Part shown: positions 9,688 to 16,333 of the stretch, one piece after another | Position numbering within the stretch: position 1 is the first letter of the stretch | Layout: each line of letters begins with the position of its first letter | Program-made: the position numbers and the translations under genes | Notes under the pieces: generated by a model | What the model saw: the letters and a program-made list of their open reading frames with translations, nothing else | What the model was told of the DNA's origin: nothing | The model's database searches: none | Assembly: GCA_017558005.1 (NCBI GenBank) | Contig: JAFYWN010000002.1 | Location: 1-63,969 of the forward strand | Source of the DNA: Kiritimatiellia bacterium | Lineage (GTDB): Bacteria; Verrucomicrobiota; Kiritimatiellia; RFP12; DVOR01 | Length of the DNA stretch: 63,969 nucleotides | Direction of reading: 5' to 3'

Positions 9688-9693
9688 AGTATA
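9688..9693 (-). promoter_or_regulatory. -10 element of the hydrogenase-sensor operon
   Basis: On the minus strand TTCGCTATACT lies about 25 bases before the first start codon. No good -35 is visible. The rest of 9694-9896 contains C-rich low-complexity sequence and a CACACCCCGTTTT direct repeat, with nothing else I can interpret. Confidence 0.45.
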
Positions 9694-9896
9694 GCGAAAA
9701 AATCCCTTTTGCGCCATAGGTACTCGTGTAAAGCAGGCGTTCTTACGATACGATGCAGCTCAAATGCTTTAGGCCGGCAGCCCCTCTCCTCCTCCTCCTG
9801 CGCCTCCGCCTCGCGCCGCCCCTCGACTGCCACACCCCGTTTTCACACCCCGTTTTCACACCCACAATTCCGCAGTAGCGTCTGCCACCTACAGAG

Positions 9897-9947
9897 ACTA
9901 AAAAACAAACAAAATCAAAGGGCCGCTAAATTGACCCTTTGATTTTG
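9897..9947 (-). terminator. Intrinsic terminator after rplS
   Basis: A perfect 13-bp inverted repeat (CAAAATCAAAGGG at 9910-9922 and its complement at 9935-9947) lies 33 bases after the rplS stop. Read on the minus strand it is followed by a T-rich tract. Confidence 0.85.
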
Positions 9948-9979
9948 TGTAATTTTGTGACGCCTTGAGCGCCGTGCGC

Positions 9980-10333
9980 TTAGAGCGCGCGGAGGCGAGC
10001 AGCCTTACCAGTGCGGTTGCGCAAGTAGTAGAGCTTTGCGCGACGAACACGAGCGTGGCCGGTCACTTCGATCTTTTCGATCGAGGGGGAAGCGAAGGGG
10101 AAGACCTTTTCAACGCCCACGCCGAAGGAGATGCGGCGGACGGTGAAGGTTTCGGTGATGCCCTTGCCGTCGCGTGCAATCACGTCGCCGGCGAAGATCT
10201 GCGTACGTTCCTTTTCGCCTTCCTTAATGCGGACGTAGACGCGGACGATATCGCCGATGGCGAGTTCCGGGTTCTTCTTAGGATTCTTTTCCGCCGTGAG
10301 GGCGTTCACTTTTTCGATGGCTTTCGCGATCAT
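9980..10333 (-). CDS. rplS: 50S ribosomal protein L19
   Basis: A 117-residue protein of normal L19 length with the family features [38 protein letters not shown] and a C-terminal [20 protein letters not shown]19 lies at the 30S-50S interface. ATG 10333 is preceded by AAGGAAAACGACA. The start lies inside the trmD reading frame (56-base overlap), so translation is probably coupled to trmD. It is the last gene of the rpsP operon and is followed by a strong terminator. Confidence 0.96.
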   Translation of the reverse strand: MIAKAIEKVNALTAEKNPKKNPELAIGDIVRVYVRIKEGEKERTQIFAGDVIARDGKGITETFTVRRISFGVGVEKVFPFASPSIEKIEVTGHARVRRAKLYYLRNRTGKAARLRAL

Positions 10334-11027
10334 TGTCGTTTTCCTTAATGTGTATCAAATCTGGACGCTGCCGAGCAGTTCGGTCAAGCATCTGGTTTCT
10401 GCGCCAACGCTCCATTCGTGCGTGGTCGCCTTTTAGGAGGACTTCCGGTACACCTTTGCCACGATGGACGGGCGGTCGAGTATACTGTGCCTGCTCCAAC
10501 AATCCTTCCGTGGAGAAGGATTCCTTCGCGGTAGCTTCCGCTCCTCCGCCCAATACGCCGGGCAGGAGGCGTGTGACGCTGTCAATGACGACCGCTGCGG
10601 GCAATGCCCCGTTAGTCAGAACGTAGTCGCCAATGCTGATCTGTTCATCGGTAAGGCTTTCAAGCACACGCTCGTCAATGCCTTCATAATGTCCACAGAT
10701 GAAGATCAGGTGTTCCTCTTTTGCAAGCCGCCGTGCGATTTCCTGTCGGAAAGGGACGCCCTGAGGCGTCATTGCGATAACTCGGCTATTTGGCTTGCGG
10801 AGGCTTTCGACGGCCTCGAAGAGCGGTTCGGGCTTCATCAACATCCCGGCGCCGCCTCCGTAGGGCTTATCGTCGAGCGTCCCGCGGACGTCATGTGCGA
10901 AATCTCGCACGTCTACCGCGTGGATTTCCACAGCACCCATGGCTGTCGCACGTCTGAGAATGCTTTCCGAGACAAAGCCTTGCAGCATGCCTGGGAAGAC
11001 GGTCAGTACGTCGATGCGCAGGGGCAC
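10278..11027 (-). CDS. trmD: tRNA (guanine37-N1)-methyltransferase
   Basis: SPOUT-class methyltransferase that makes m1G37 in tRNAs, protecting against +1 frameshifts. Recognised by [27 protein letters not shown] and [13 protein letters not shown] followed by PGVLG. The knot segment reads TNGALP where the Escherichia coli enzyme has SGGELP. Start is GTG 11027, with GAGGAG upstream. The C-terminal 20 residues or so run over the rplS ribosome site into its coding sequence, so this tail is probably not functionally constrained. rimM, usual between rpsP and trmD, is missing. Confidence 0.94.
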   Translation of the reverse strand: MPLRIDVLTVFPGMLQGFVSESILRRATAMGAVEIHAVDVRDFAHDVRGTLDDKPYGGGAGMLMKPEPLFEAVESLRKPNSRVIAMTPQGVPFRQEIARRLAKEEHLIFICGHYEGIDERVLESLTDEQISIGDYVLTNGALPAAVVIDSVTRLLPGVLGGGAEATAKESFSTEGLLEQAQYTRPPVHRGKGVPEVLLKGDHARMERWRRNQMLDRTARQRPDLIHIKENDNDRESHRKSERPHGGKES

Positions 11028-11045
11028 CGCAGTCTCTCCTCGGCC

Positions 11046-11291
11046 TTAGGCCTGAGCCTTCTGGGCCTGCTTGATGAGAGAAGCGACCGTTTCGGACACC
11101 TGAGCGCCCTGGCTCTTCCAATAAGCCACGCGTTCGAGGTTGATGCCGCACTTGTTCTCGGTCTTGCGGGGATCGTACCAACCGAGGATTTCAAGGAATT
11201 TGCCGTCGCGGGGGCTGCGAACATCGCAAGCAACCACACGGTAGGTGGCCACACGGTTGCAGCCGGTCTTACGCAATCTGATCTTGACCAT
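11046..11291 (-). CDS. rpsP: 30S ribosomal protein S16
   Basis: An 81-residue protein starting MVKIRLRKTG, with LGWYDPRK and LERVAYWKSQGAQVSETV, all typical of S16. The start has GGAG 9 bases upstream. First gene of rpsP-trmD-rplS; the trmD start follows 18 bases after the stop. A promoter and a leader palindrome lie upstream at 11353-11408. Confidence 0.96.
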   Translation of the reverse strand: MVKIRLRKTGCNRVATYRVVACDVRSPRDGKFLEILGWYDPRKTENKCGINLERVAYWKSQGAQVSETVASLIKQAQKAQA

Positions 11292-11352
11292 TTTTAGTCT
11301 CCGAGACCCATACGTTTAGCTACCAGCGTACGAGTCATTTTAAGTTCACTAC

Positions 11353-11408
11353 GCATTCAGTTAATTGAATGAAGCGCATAGTTTACTAAATCAAACGAAA
11401 ACTCGCAA
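11353..11408 (-). promoter_or_regulatory. rpsP operon promoter and leader palindrome
   Basis: On the minus strand TTGCGA (11403-11408), a 17-base spacer and TAAACT (11380-11385) make a plausible sigma-70-type promoter. Just downstream, 11353-11370 reads CATTCAGTTAATTGAATG, an inverted repeat with 6-bp arms. In the transcript this would sit near the 5' end, so it could be an operator or a leader hairpin for feedback by a ribosomal protein. Confidence 0.5.
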
Positions 11409-11888
11409 GCGGAAAATCATCACTTCCCACATTTTTTCACGGACTCTCCTCGCGCGCGTATTTATTAATTAAGGTAATACTCAAAAATCCCTGCCCCTCT
11501 ACGACCTCGATGCTAATGTTTTCTACGCCTATCCGCACATAACGCTGACTCTATCACAACGCACAAGCGAATCGTCTCCTCCGCATCTAAAGCACCCACA
11601 TAGCATCAACTTCACAATCATGAGGCGTATTAACACTAATTGAGAACCGCGTTACGCGATTTGCCCGTACCGTTCGCACTCCGATCCTACAATGAAGATA
11701 ATTTATCTGCCATTACGAAAAAGAGCACATTGCAACCGTCTTTATTAAAAGTAGATACGTGGAAATGTTGACATTCACACAAGACCACTTTTCTCCAAAA
11801 TCAAACCATAAAAGAACCACACCCTATCGAAACGAGTTCTGTATTTCAATAGAGTTGAATTGAAGCGTTGGCTGAACACCAAAAGACC

Positions 11889-11943
11889 TGCGGCAGAACT
11901 GAGGCCTGCACGCTACGCATCCTGACGGATGCTTTTACTGGTG
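11889..11943 (+). repeat. Palindromic repeat family R1, partial copy
   Basis: Contains CTGCACGCTACGCATCC then TGAC then GGATGC, forming a GCATCC/GGATGC hairpin at 11917-11932, followed by TTTTACTGGTGCTC and an AGGAGAAAAGAAAG tail. The same sequence occurs at 21869-21915 and, inverted, at 34030-34081. The rest of 11409-12240 has no gene that I can support. Confidence 0.75.
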
Positions 11944-12011
11944 CTCACAAGGAGAAAAGAAAGAACTCTGGGAACGAGGCAGGGTGGCGACTGGTTAGAA
12001 AACGGCATTTA

Positions 12012-12119
12012 TCGTGACCCCTGGCCCACTGCGGCAGGGGGGGGGGGTGAGGCGAGAGGTGCGGGGAGCGCAGCGTCCCCGCCGTTTGGTCGCTACGCAT
12101 CCTGACGGATGCTTTTACT
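12012..12119 (+). repeat. Palindromic repeat family R1, second partial copy with poly-G run
   Basis: Holds an 11-base G run (12037-12047), a CGGGGAGCG...CGTCCCCG hairpin at about 12062-12082 and a repeat of CGCTACGCATCC-TGAC-GGATGC at 12091-12112. The hairpin plus CGTTTGGT tail also occurs at 21936-21972. The two halves have thus been copied together to another site. Confidence 0.7.
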
Positions 12120-12241
12120 CGCGCCTCTCTTCGCTTCTTGTTAACCACAATTCCCTCGTTGTTTTGCGGTCATGGCGTAGCGCCTTCGGTTCACATTTCT
12201 ATGACACCTCACGGTGTTAGCAAAGTGCTTGATAAAAACAC

Positions 12242-12271
12242 TTGATTTTTAAGTGCCGATTGTGCTATTTT
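12242..12271 (+). promoter_or_regulatory. Promoter of rpmI-rplT
   Basis: TTGATT (12242-12247), 18-base spacer, then TATTTT (12266-12271) preceded by TGC, giving an extended -10. CACTT...AAGTG around the -35 (about 12239-12254) is a small inverted repeat that could be an operator. Confidence 0.5.
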
Positions 12272-12350
12272 AATGGGACTTTCCGCTGAAGACGGCTCTC
12301 AGGCTGACTGCCGCCGACGCGGATTAACGCAAACAACAAGGATCAGGATT

Positions 12351-12545
12351 ATGCCTAAGATCAAGACGAAAAAGTCTGCGACTAAGAAGTTCAAAATGTC
12401 GGCCACGGGTAAGGCAATGCGCACACAGGCTGGTAAGCGCCATCTCAATGGCTACAAGTCTCGCGGTCGCAAGCGCAATCTCCGTGGTTCCGCTGCTGTC
12501 TATGAAGGCAACCAGAAGATGGTTGCTCGTATGCTTCAGGCCTAA
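12351..12545 (+). CDS. rpmI: 50S ribosomal protein L35
   Basis: A 64-residue basic protein, MPKIKTKKSATKKFK at the N-terminus and a central KRHLNGYKSRGRKRNLRG, typical of L35. The start at 12351 is preceded by AAGGATCAGGATT; a longer frame back to 12273 is not L35-like. It lies 19 bases before rplT. infC, often upstream, is absent here. Confidence 0.95.
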   Translation: MPKIKTKKSATKKFKMSATGKAMRTQAGKRHLNGYKSRGRKRNLRGSAAVYEGNQKMVARMLQA

Positions 12546-12564
12546 ATCACAAAGGAGTTGAACA

Positions 12565-12927
12565 ATGAGAGCTACTAACGCCGTTGCATCCCGTGAACGT
12601 CGCCGCCGCCGCCTGAAACTCGCTCGTGGTTTCTATGGCGCCCGCAGCAAGCAATTCCGTTTGGCCACCGAGGCCGTTGATCGCGCCCAGCGCCTTTCCA
12701 CCTGGCACCGCAAGCTCCGCAAGCGTGAATTCCGCCAGCTCTGGATCGCTCGTATCAACGCCGCCGTGCGTGGTTTGGCCAACGAAAAGGTCCCCACCTA
12801 CTCCCGCTTCATCGAAGGCCTCACCAAGGCTGGCATCACGGTCAACCGCAAGATGTTGTCCGAAATTGCTATCGCTGACGCTGAAGGTTTCAAGGCCCTC
12901 GTCGCTAAGGCTGCAGAAGCACTCTAA
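12565..12927 (+). CDS. rplT: 50S ribosomal protein L20
   Basis: A 120-residue protein with the typical basic N-terminus (RERRRRRLKLARGFYGARSK), the RKREFRQLWIARINAA core and a C-terminal AIADAEGFKALV. L20 is an early 50S assembly protein that in many bacteria also represses its own operon. AAAGGAG precedes the start. Co-transcribed with rpmI and followed by an intrinsic terminator. Confidence 0.96.
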   Translation: MRATNAVASRERRRRRLKLARGFYGARSKQFRLATEAVDRAQRLSTWHRKLRKREFRQLWIARINAAVRGLANEKVPTYSRFIEGLTKAGITVNRKMLSEIAIADAEGFKALVAKAAEAL

Positions 12928-12953
12928 GTTATTTTCGGCTTAGACGCTATTAT

Positions 12954-12982
12954 GAGGTCTCCGTTCGGAGGCCTCTTTTTTA
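12954..12982 (+). terminator. Intrinsic terminator after rplT
   Basis: GAGGTCTCCG and CGGAGGCCTC form a nearly perfect stem closed by TT, followed by TTTTTTATT. Confidence 0.9.
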
Positions 12983-13136
12983 TTGCTCAAAAGCAAACCA
13001 TGCTCAACGTTCTAACGCATAAAGAAAGCGCATCACCTCTCCCCAAATAGATGAGCGAGCCGCCTCAACCTTCCATGCGAATCCTTTGGAGCGAAATCAT
13101 TAGCATCCCATAAGGGTGTGAATAAAGAGAAAGATA

Positions 13137-13227
13137 AATTTTAGTACGCCTGCATTGGGGGCATTTAAAGTTCTTCTTGCCAAGATTAAGTGAAGAGAGA
13201 TACAGATTTTAGAGCGTCTGCATCGGG
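13137..13227 (+). repeat. Two direct repeats upstream of the TonB-receptor promoter
   Basis: TTTTAG-TACG-CCTGCATTGGG at 13139-13159 recurs as TTTTAG-AGCG-TCTGCATCGGG at 13207-13227, 68 bases later. The second copy ends 9 bases before the -35. They look like binding sites for an unidentified regulator. The rest of 12983-13236 holds nothing I recognise. Confidence 0.5.
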
Positions 13228-13236
13228 AAAAAGTGC

Positions 13237-13266
13237 TTGACTCTAGTTGTTAGTCTTTGCTAATAT
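13237..13266 (+). promoter_or_regulatory. Promoter of the TonB-dependent receptor
   Basis: TTGACT (13237-13242), 18-base spacer, TAATAT (13261-13266). The predicted transcript start is about 50 bases before the ATG at 13322. Confidence 0.65.
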
Positions 13267-13321
13267 TTCGCGCCATAACAATTTTACTGCTTCACATTAC
13301 CACTTGAAAGGTTCCCTTAGA

Positions 13322-15490
13322 ATGCCCAACGCACGCATTACATTCGTTGCACTTACCACGCTCTTACTTGGGGTGGCAAGCAGCATTTTTGCAGCGACAG
13401 TGCATTCCGTTGACTCGGAGAGCACGCCTCCGTCTGCGCCAATGCCGCCCCTGCCCGATTCGGTAGAAAACGCCAATACCGCCACGAATCAGGTTATTGT
13501 TATCACCGCGGCGCCCTTGCCCAAGTATCGCGTTGCAACAAATGATTCTGGCACGCTTGTGGAGTTACCACCAGAAAAGGCACCCTTTACGGTGGACACC
13601 CTCACGGAAGACTTCATTCGCGAGCGCAACGTCACCGACCTTGACCAACTCCTCTCCTTGCAGCCTGGCATCTACCAAGGTGGCAAGACCATGATGTCGC
13701 GCAATGCAGGCACTTACACCATCCGAGGTTTTGGCCGCAATGAAATTTTGATGGGTGGAGTTCCGCTCGCAGGTGGCGCCGCTATTTACATGGACCCCTC
13801 ACTTTTGGAACGCATCGACATCGTAAAGGGTCCCGTGGGTGGCGCTTATGGCGCACAAACGACCAATAGTACCATGACCGATATGGGCGGCTCAGGCGGT
13901 TCGATTCTACTCACACCCAAGCAAGCCTCCTTTGAAGAGGAGTTTCATGACTTCATGATTCGCGCCTCCTATTCACGCGCATCGGGTTCACGCATGAAGT
14001 TTGTGGCAGATGTCAACCGCATCAATGACGATGGCACCGTCGCGGTTCGCCTTCCCCTTGCCTACGAATGGCGCGAACCGGGTTGGGCACCCTCTGGTGC
14101 ACGTCACGGCACCATGTTCTCTGCTACGCCGAGCCTCTCTTGGCAGATTACCGAACGTCTCATCGCGGGCGTTGACCTCTTTTATCAATATAGTGACCAA
14201 CCCGCCTACCAGGGCATCCGCACACAGTATGGTAAGCCCTACTTAAGCGGTTGGGATGATACCTACACCGAGCCTGGCGACCGCATGAAATTTATGACCT
14301 TCGGTGGCACCCTTCGCCTTGATGGCTATCTCACCGATTGGCTCAAGACGCGCACCCGCGCCTCCTATTTCCAAACGCACACCGATTATCGCTACCGCGG
14401 CCCCTTCTCCAATAAGGGCTTTCCCAACCGTGGTCTCTATGAATGGGCCGCAGGGGACCGCATCTCGCGCAATCTCTACTTAGGCCAAGACTTCATCTTT
14501 GAATTTAATACCGGCGACGTAGAACACAAGCTCCTGACGGGCATCAATCTCTTCAATAAGCGCAACAATGGTAAAGGCGCCTTCTCCGCTGCGGGTCCCG
14601 TTGACCTTGACACCCTTGAAGCGACCAACGAATCCCAAATCAAATTTGGTCTCCAAGCGCAGGACGTCATGGAGTGGCGCGGTGTGGCCTTGCTCGCAGG
14701 CATCCGTGCGGATTGGCACGACAGCGTCAACCACGCACACGCTTGGACCTACTCTCCACGCTTTGGTCTTTCCTATGACATCCTTGAAGAGGGCAAAGCC
14801 TTCTTGTATGCGAATGCCTCCATCACTGAAAATCCCAATTTCAACTACAAGGCGACCCCAAATAACACCGGCACTGGCCGTGGCGACTATCTCGACACCA
14901 CTTGGCGCGCCGTCCAGAAAGAGGTTGGCATCCGTGTCAATCCCGTGGGACGTCTCTGGGCCTCTGCTGCGCTCTTCTGGATTGACCAGAGCAATGCGCC
15001 CACCTTGGTGGCGGGCAATGGCCCTGATGATGGCTACTACACTTCTGATGGCAAGACCTCTTCGCGCGGTTTTGAATTCACGCTCTCTGGCGACATCACC
15101 GAAAACTGGTCCATCTACGCCGCCTACGCCTATTCGCACTACGTCGATCGCAATAGCGGACTGCACTTTGCCCGTTACCCCGCCAATGCTATCTCCCTCT
15201 GGACGAGCTACAAAGCGCCGTGGTTTTACGATGCGGTGTTCGGCTTTGGGATGCGGTGGCGTGATGAATGGATGATGACCTTCCGTGGCGCACCTGCGGG
15301 CGAAGATCAGTGTGTCAAATCCCTCATCACCTTTGATGCATCCATTGACTTCCCGATTAGCGAAACGCTCTCCTTCGGTCTCTCTTTGCGTAATCTCTTC
15401 GATACGCGTGGCATTGAATCGGCACGCAACCTCCAAGCCTTCGCAAATGACGGCCGCACCTTTGAAATTTTCATGCGGTGGCGCTTCTAA
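13322..15490 (+). CDS. TonB-dependent outer-membrane receptor
   Basis: A 722-residue outer-membrane beta-barrel protein. A signal peptide (about residues 1-23) precedes a TonB-box-like segment, a plug domain with TYTIRGFGRNEILMGG and IDIVKGPVGGAYGA, and a long barrel ending FEIFMRWRF with a terminal phenylalanine. The plug is closest in style to siderophore/iron receptors, but the ligand cannot be read from sequence. ATG 13322 has AAAGG upstream; the frame extends farther 5' without support and would overlap the promoter. A terminator separates it from the following ABC genes, yet a substrate link with them remains possible. Two direct repeats upstream suggest regulation. Confidence 0.88.
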   Translation: MPNARITFVALTTLLLGVASSIFAATVHSVDSESTPPSAPMPPLPDSVENANTATNQVIVITAAPLPKYRVATNDSGTLVELPPEKAPFTVDTLTEDFIRERNVTDLDQLLSLQPGIYQGGKTMMSRNAGTYTIRGFGRNEILMGGVPLAGGAAIYMDPSLLERIDIVKGPVGGAYGAQTTNSTMTDMGGSGGSILLTPKQASFEEEFHDFMIRASYSRASGSRMKFVADVNRINDDGTVAVRLPLAYEWREPGWAPSGARHGTMFSATPSLSWQITERLIAGVDLFYQYSDQPAYQGIRTQYGKPYLSGWDDTYTEPGDRMKFMTFGGTLRLDGYLTDWLKTRTRASYFQTHTDYRYRGPFSNKGFPNRGLYEWAAGDRISRNLYLGQDFIFEFNTGDVEHKLLTGINLFNKRNNGKGAFSAAGPVDLDTLEATNESQIKFGLQAQDVMEWRGVALLAGIRADWHDSVNHAHAWTYSPRFGLSYDILEEGKAFLYANASITENPNFNYKATPNNTGTGRGDYLDTTWRAVQKEVGIRVNPVGRLWASAALFWIDQSNAPTLVAGNGPDDGYYTSDGKTSSRGFEFTLSGDITENWSIYAAYAYSHYVDRNSGLHFARYPANAISLWTSYKAPWFYDAVFGFGMRWRDEWMMTFRGAPAGEDQCVKSLITFDASIDFPISETLSFGLSLRNLFDTRGIESARNLQAFANDGRTFEIFMRWRF

Positions 15491-15517
15491 TTTCAAGTGA
15501 TACCTAACCCATTTTTC

Positions 15518-15551
15518 ACGGAGCATGCAGTTCTGTTTGCTCCGTTTTTGT
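15518..15551 (+). terminator. Intrinsic terminator after the TonB receptor
   Basis: ACGGAGCA (15518-15525) pairs with TGCTCCGT (15538-15545), followed by TTTTGTT. Confidence 0.85.
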
Positions 15552-15583
15552 TACCATAAAAGCGAACTCCTCATTGCCTTTCC

Positions 15584-15589
15584 TATACT
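15584..15589 (+). promoter_or_regulatory. -10 element of the ABC/FtsX operon
   Basis: TATACT about 18 bases before the ATG at 15608 leaves a leader of only about 12 bases. No convincing -35 is visible. Confidence 0.4.
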
Positions 15590-15607
15590 TTTAATGGATG
15601 AGATGTT

Positions 15608-16333
15608 ATGTACGCCCTTGAAGCAGACCAATTATCCAAATCCTTTACTGCCGACAACCGCACCGTTGATGTCCTCAAACAAATCTCCTTGCAAATCCCA
15701 GAGGGCGCCTTTCACGCGATTATGGGGCCCTCTGGCTCAGGGAAAAGCACCCTCCTCAATCTCTTAGCGGGCTTACTCCCCGCAGACGCTGGCACTGTCA
15801 CCGTGGCAGGTCAAACCCTCAATGGGCTCTCCGACCAAGCCCTCACGCTCCTACGCCGCCGCACCGTGGGCATTATCTTCCAAGACTTCAACCTCATCCC
15901 CACGCTCACCGTTTCGGAAAACATCGCCCTCCCCGCGCTCTTAGATGGCCACCCCTTGCCGCAAGCGCGCCTTGAAAAGCTCTTGCACCTCGTGGGCCTC
16001 TCCCATCGCGCGGACCAACCCGCCGAAAAACTCTCCGGTGGCGAAGCCCAACGCACCGCCATTGCCCGCGCCTTTGCAATGGAGCCGCGCATTATTCTTG
16101 CCGATGAACCCACGGGCAACCTTGACTCCCCTTCTGCGAACACCTTCTGTGCCACACTCACACGACTGAATAAAGAACTCGGTACCGCGATTCTCCTCAT
16201 CTCCCACGATGCCCAAGTCGCCGCCGCCGCAGAGACCGTCCACGTGCTCAAAGATGGCGTCATTCGGGGTTCCTTTGCGTCTGAACACAATGCCACCGCC
16301 GTTGCGGCCCGTTACTTGGAGCTCATGGCATGA
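15608..16333 (+). CDS. ABC transporter ATP-binding protein, MacB/LolD type
   Basis: A 241-residue ATPase with Walker A GPSGSGKST (residues 40-48), Q-loop FQDFNLIPTLTV, signature LSGGEAQR (about 142-149), Walker B ILADEP and an H-loop LISHD. The TVGIIFQDFNLIPTLT stretch marks the LolD/MacB/FtsE branch that works with FtsX-like permeases. Its stop overlaps the permease start (ATGA), so the two form one transporter. Such systems move lipoproteins, drugs or peptides at the inner membrane by mechanotransmission; the substrate here is unknown. Confidence 0.9.
   Translation: MYALEADQLSKSFTADNRTVDVLKQISLQIPEGAFHAIMGPSGSGKSTLLNLLAGLLPADAGTVTVAGQTLNGLSDQALTLLRRRTVGIIFQDFNLIPTLTVSENIALPALLDGHPLPQARLEKLLHLVGLSHRADQPAEKLSGGEAQRTAIARAFAMEPRIILADEPTGNLDSPSANTFCATLTRLNKELGTAILLISHDAQVAAAAETVHVLKDGVIRGSFASEHNATAVAARYLELMA

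Noticed and set aside
9760..9860. C-rich repeats before the hydrogenase operon as a regulatory array
   Set aside because: Low-complexity CCTCCTCC and one duplicated CACACCCCGTTTT only; not enough pattern to support a claim.
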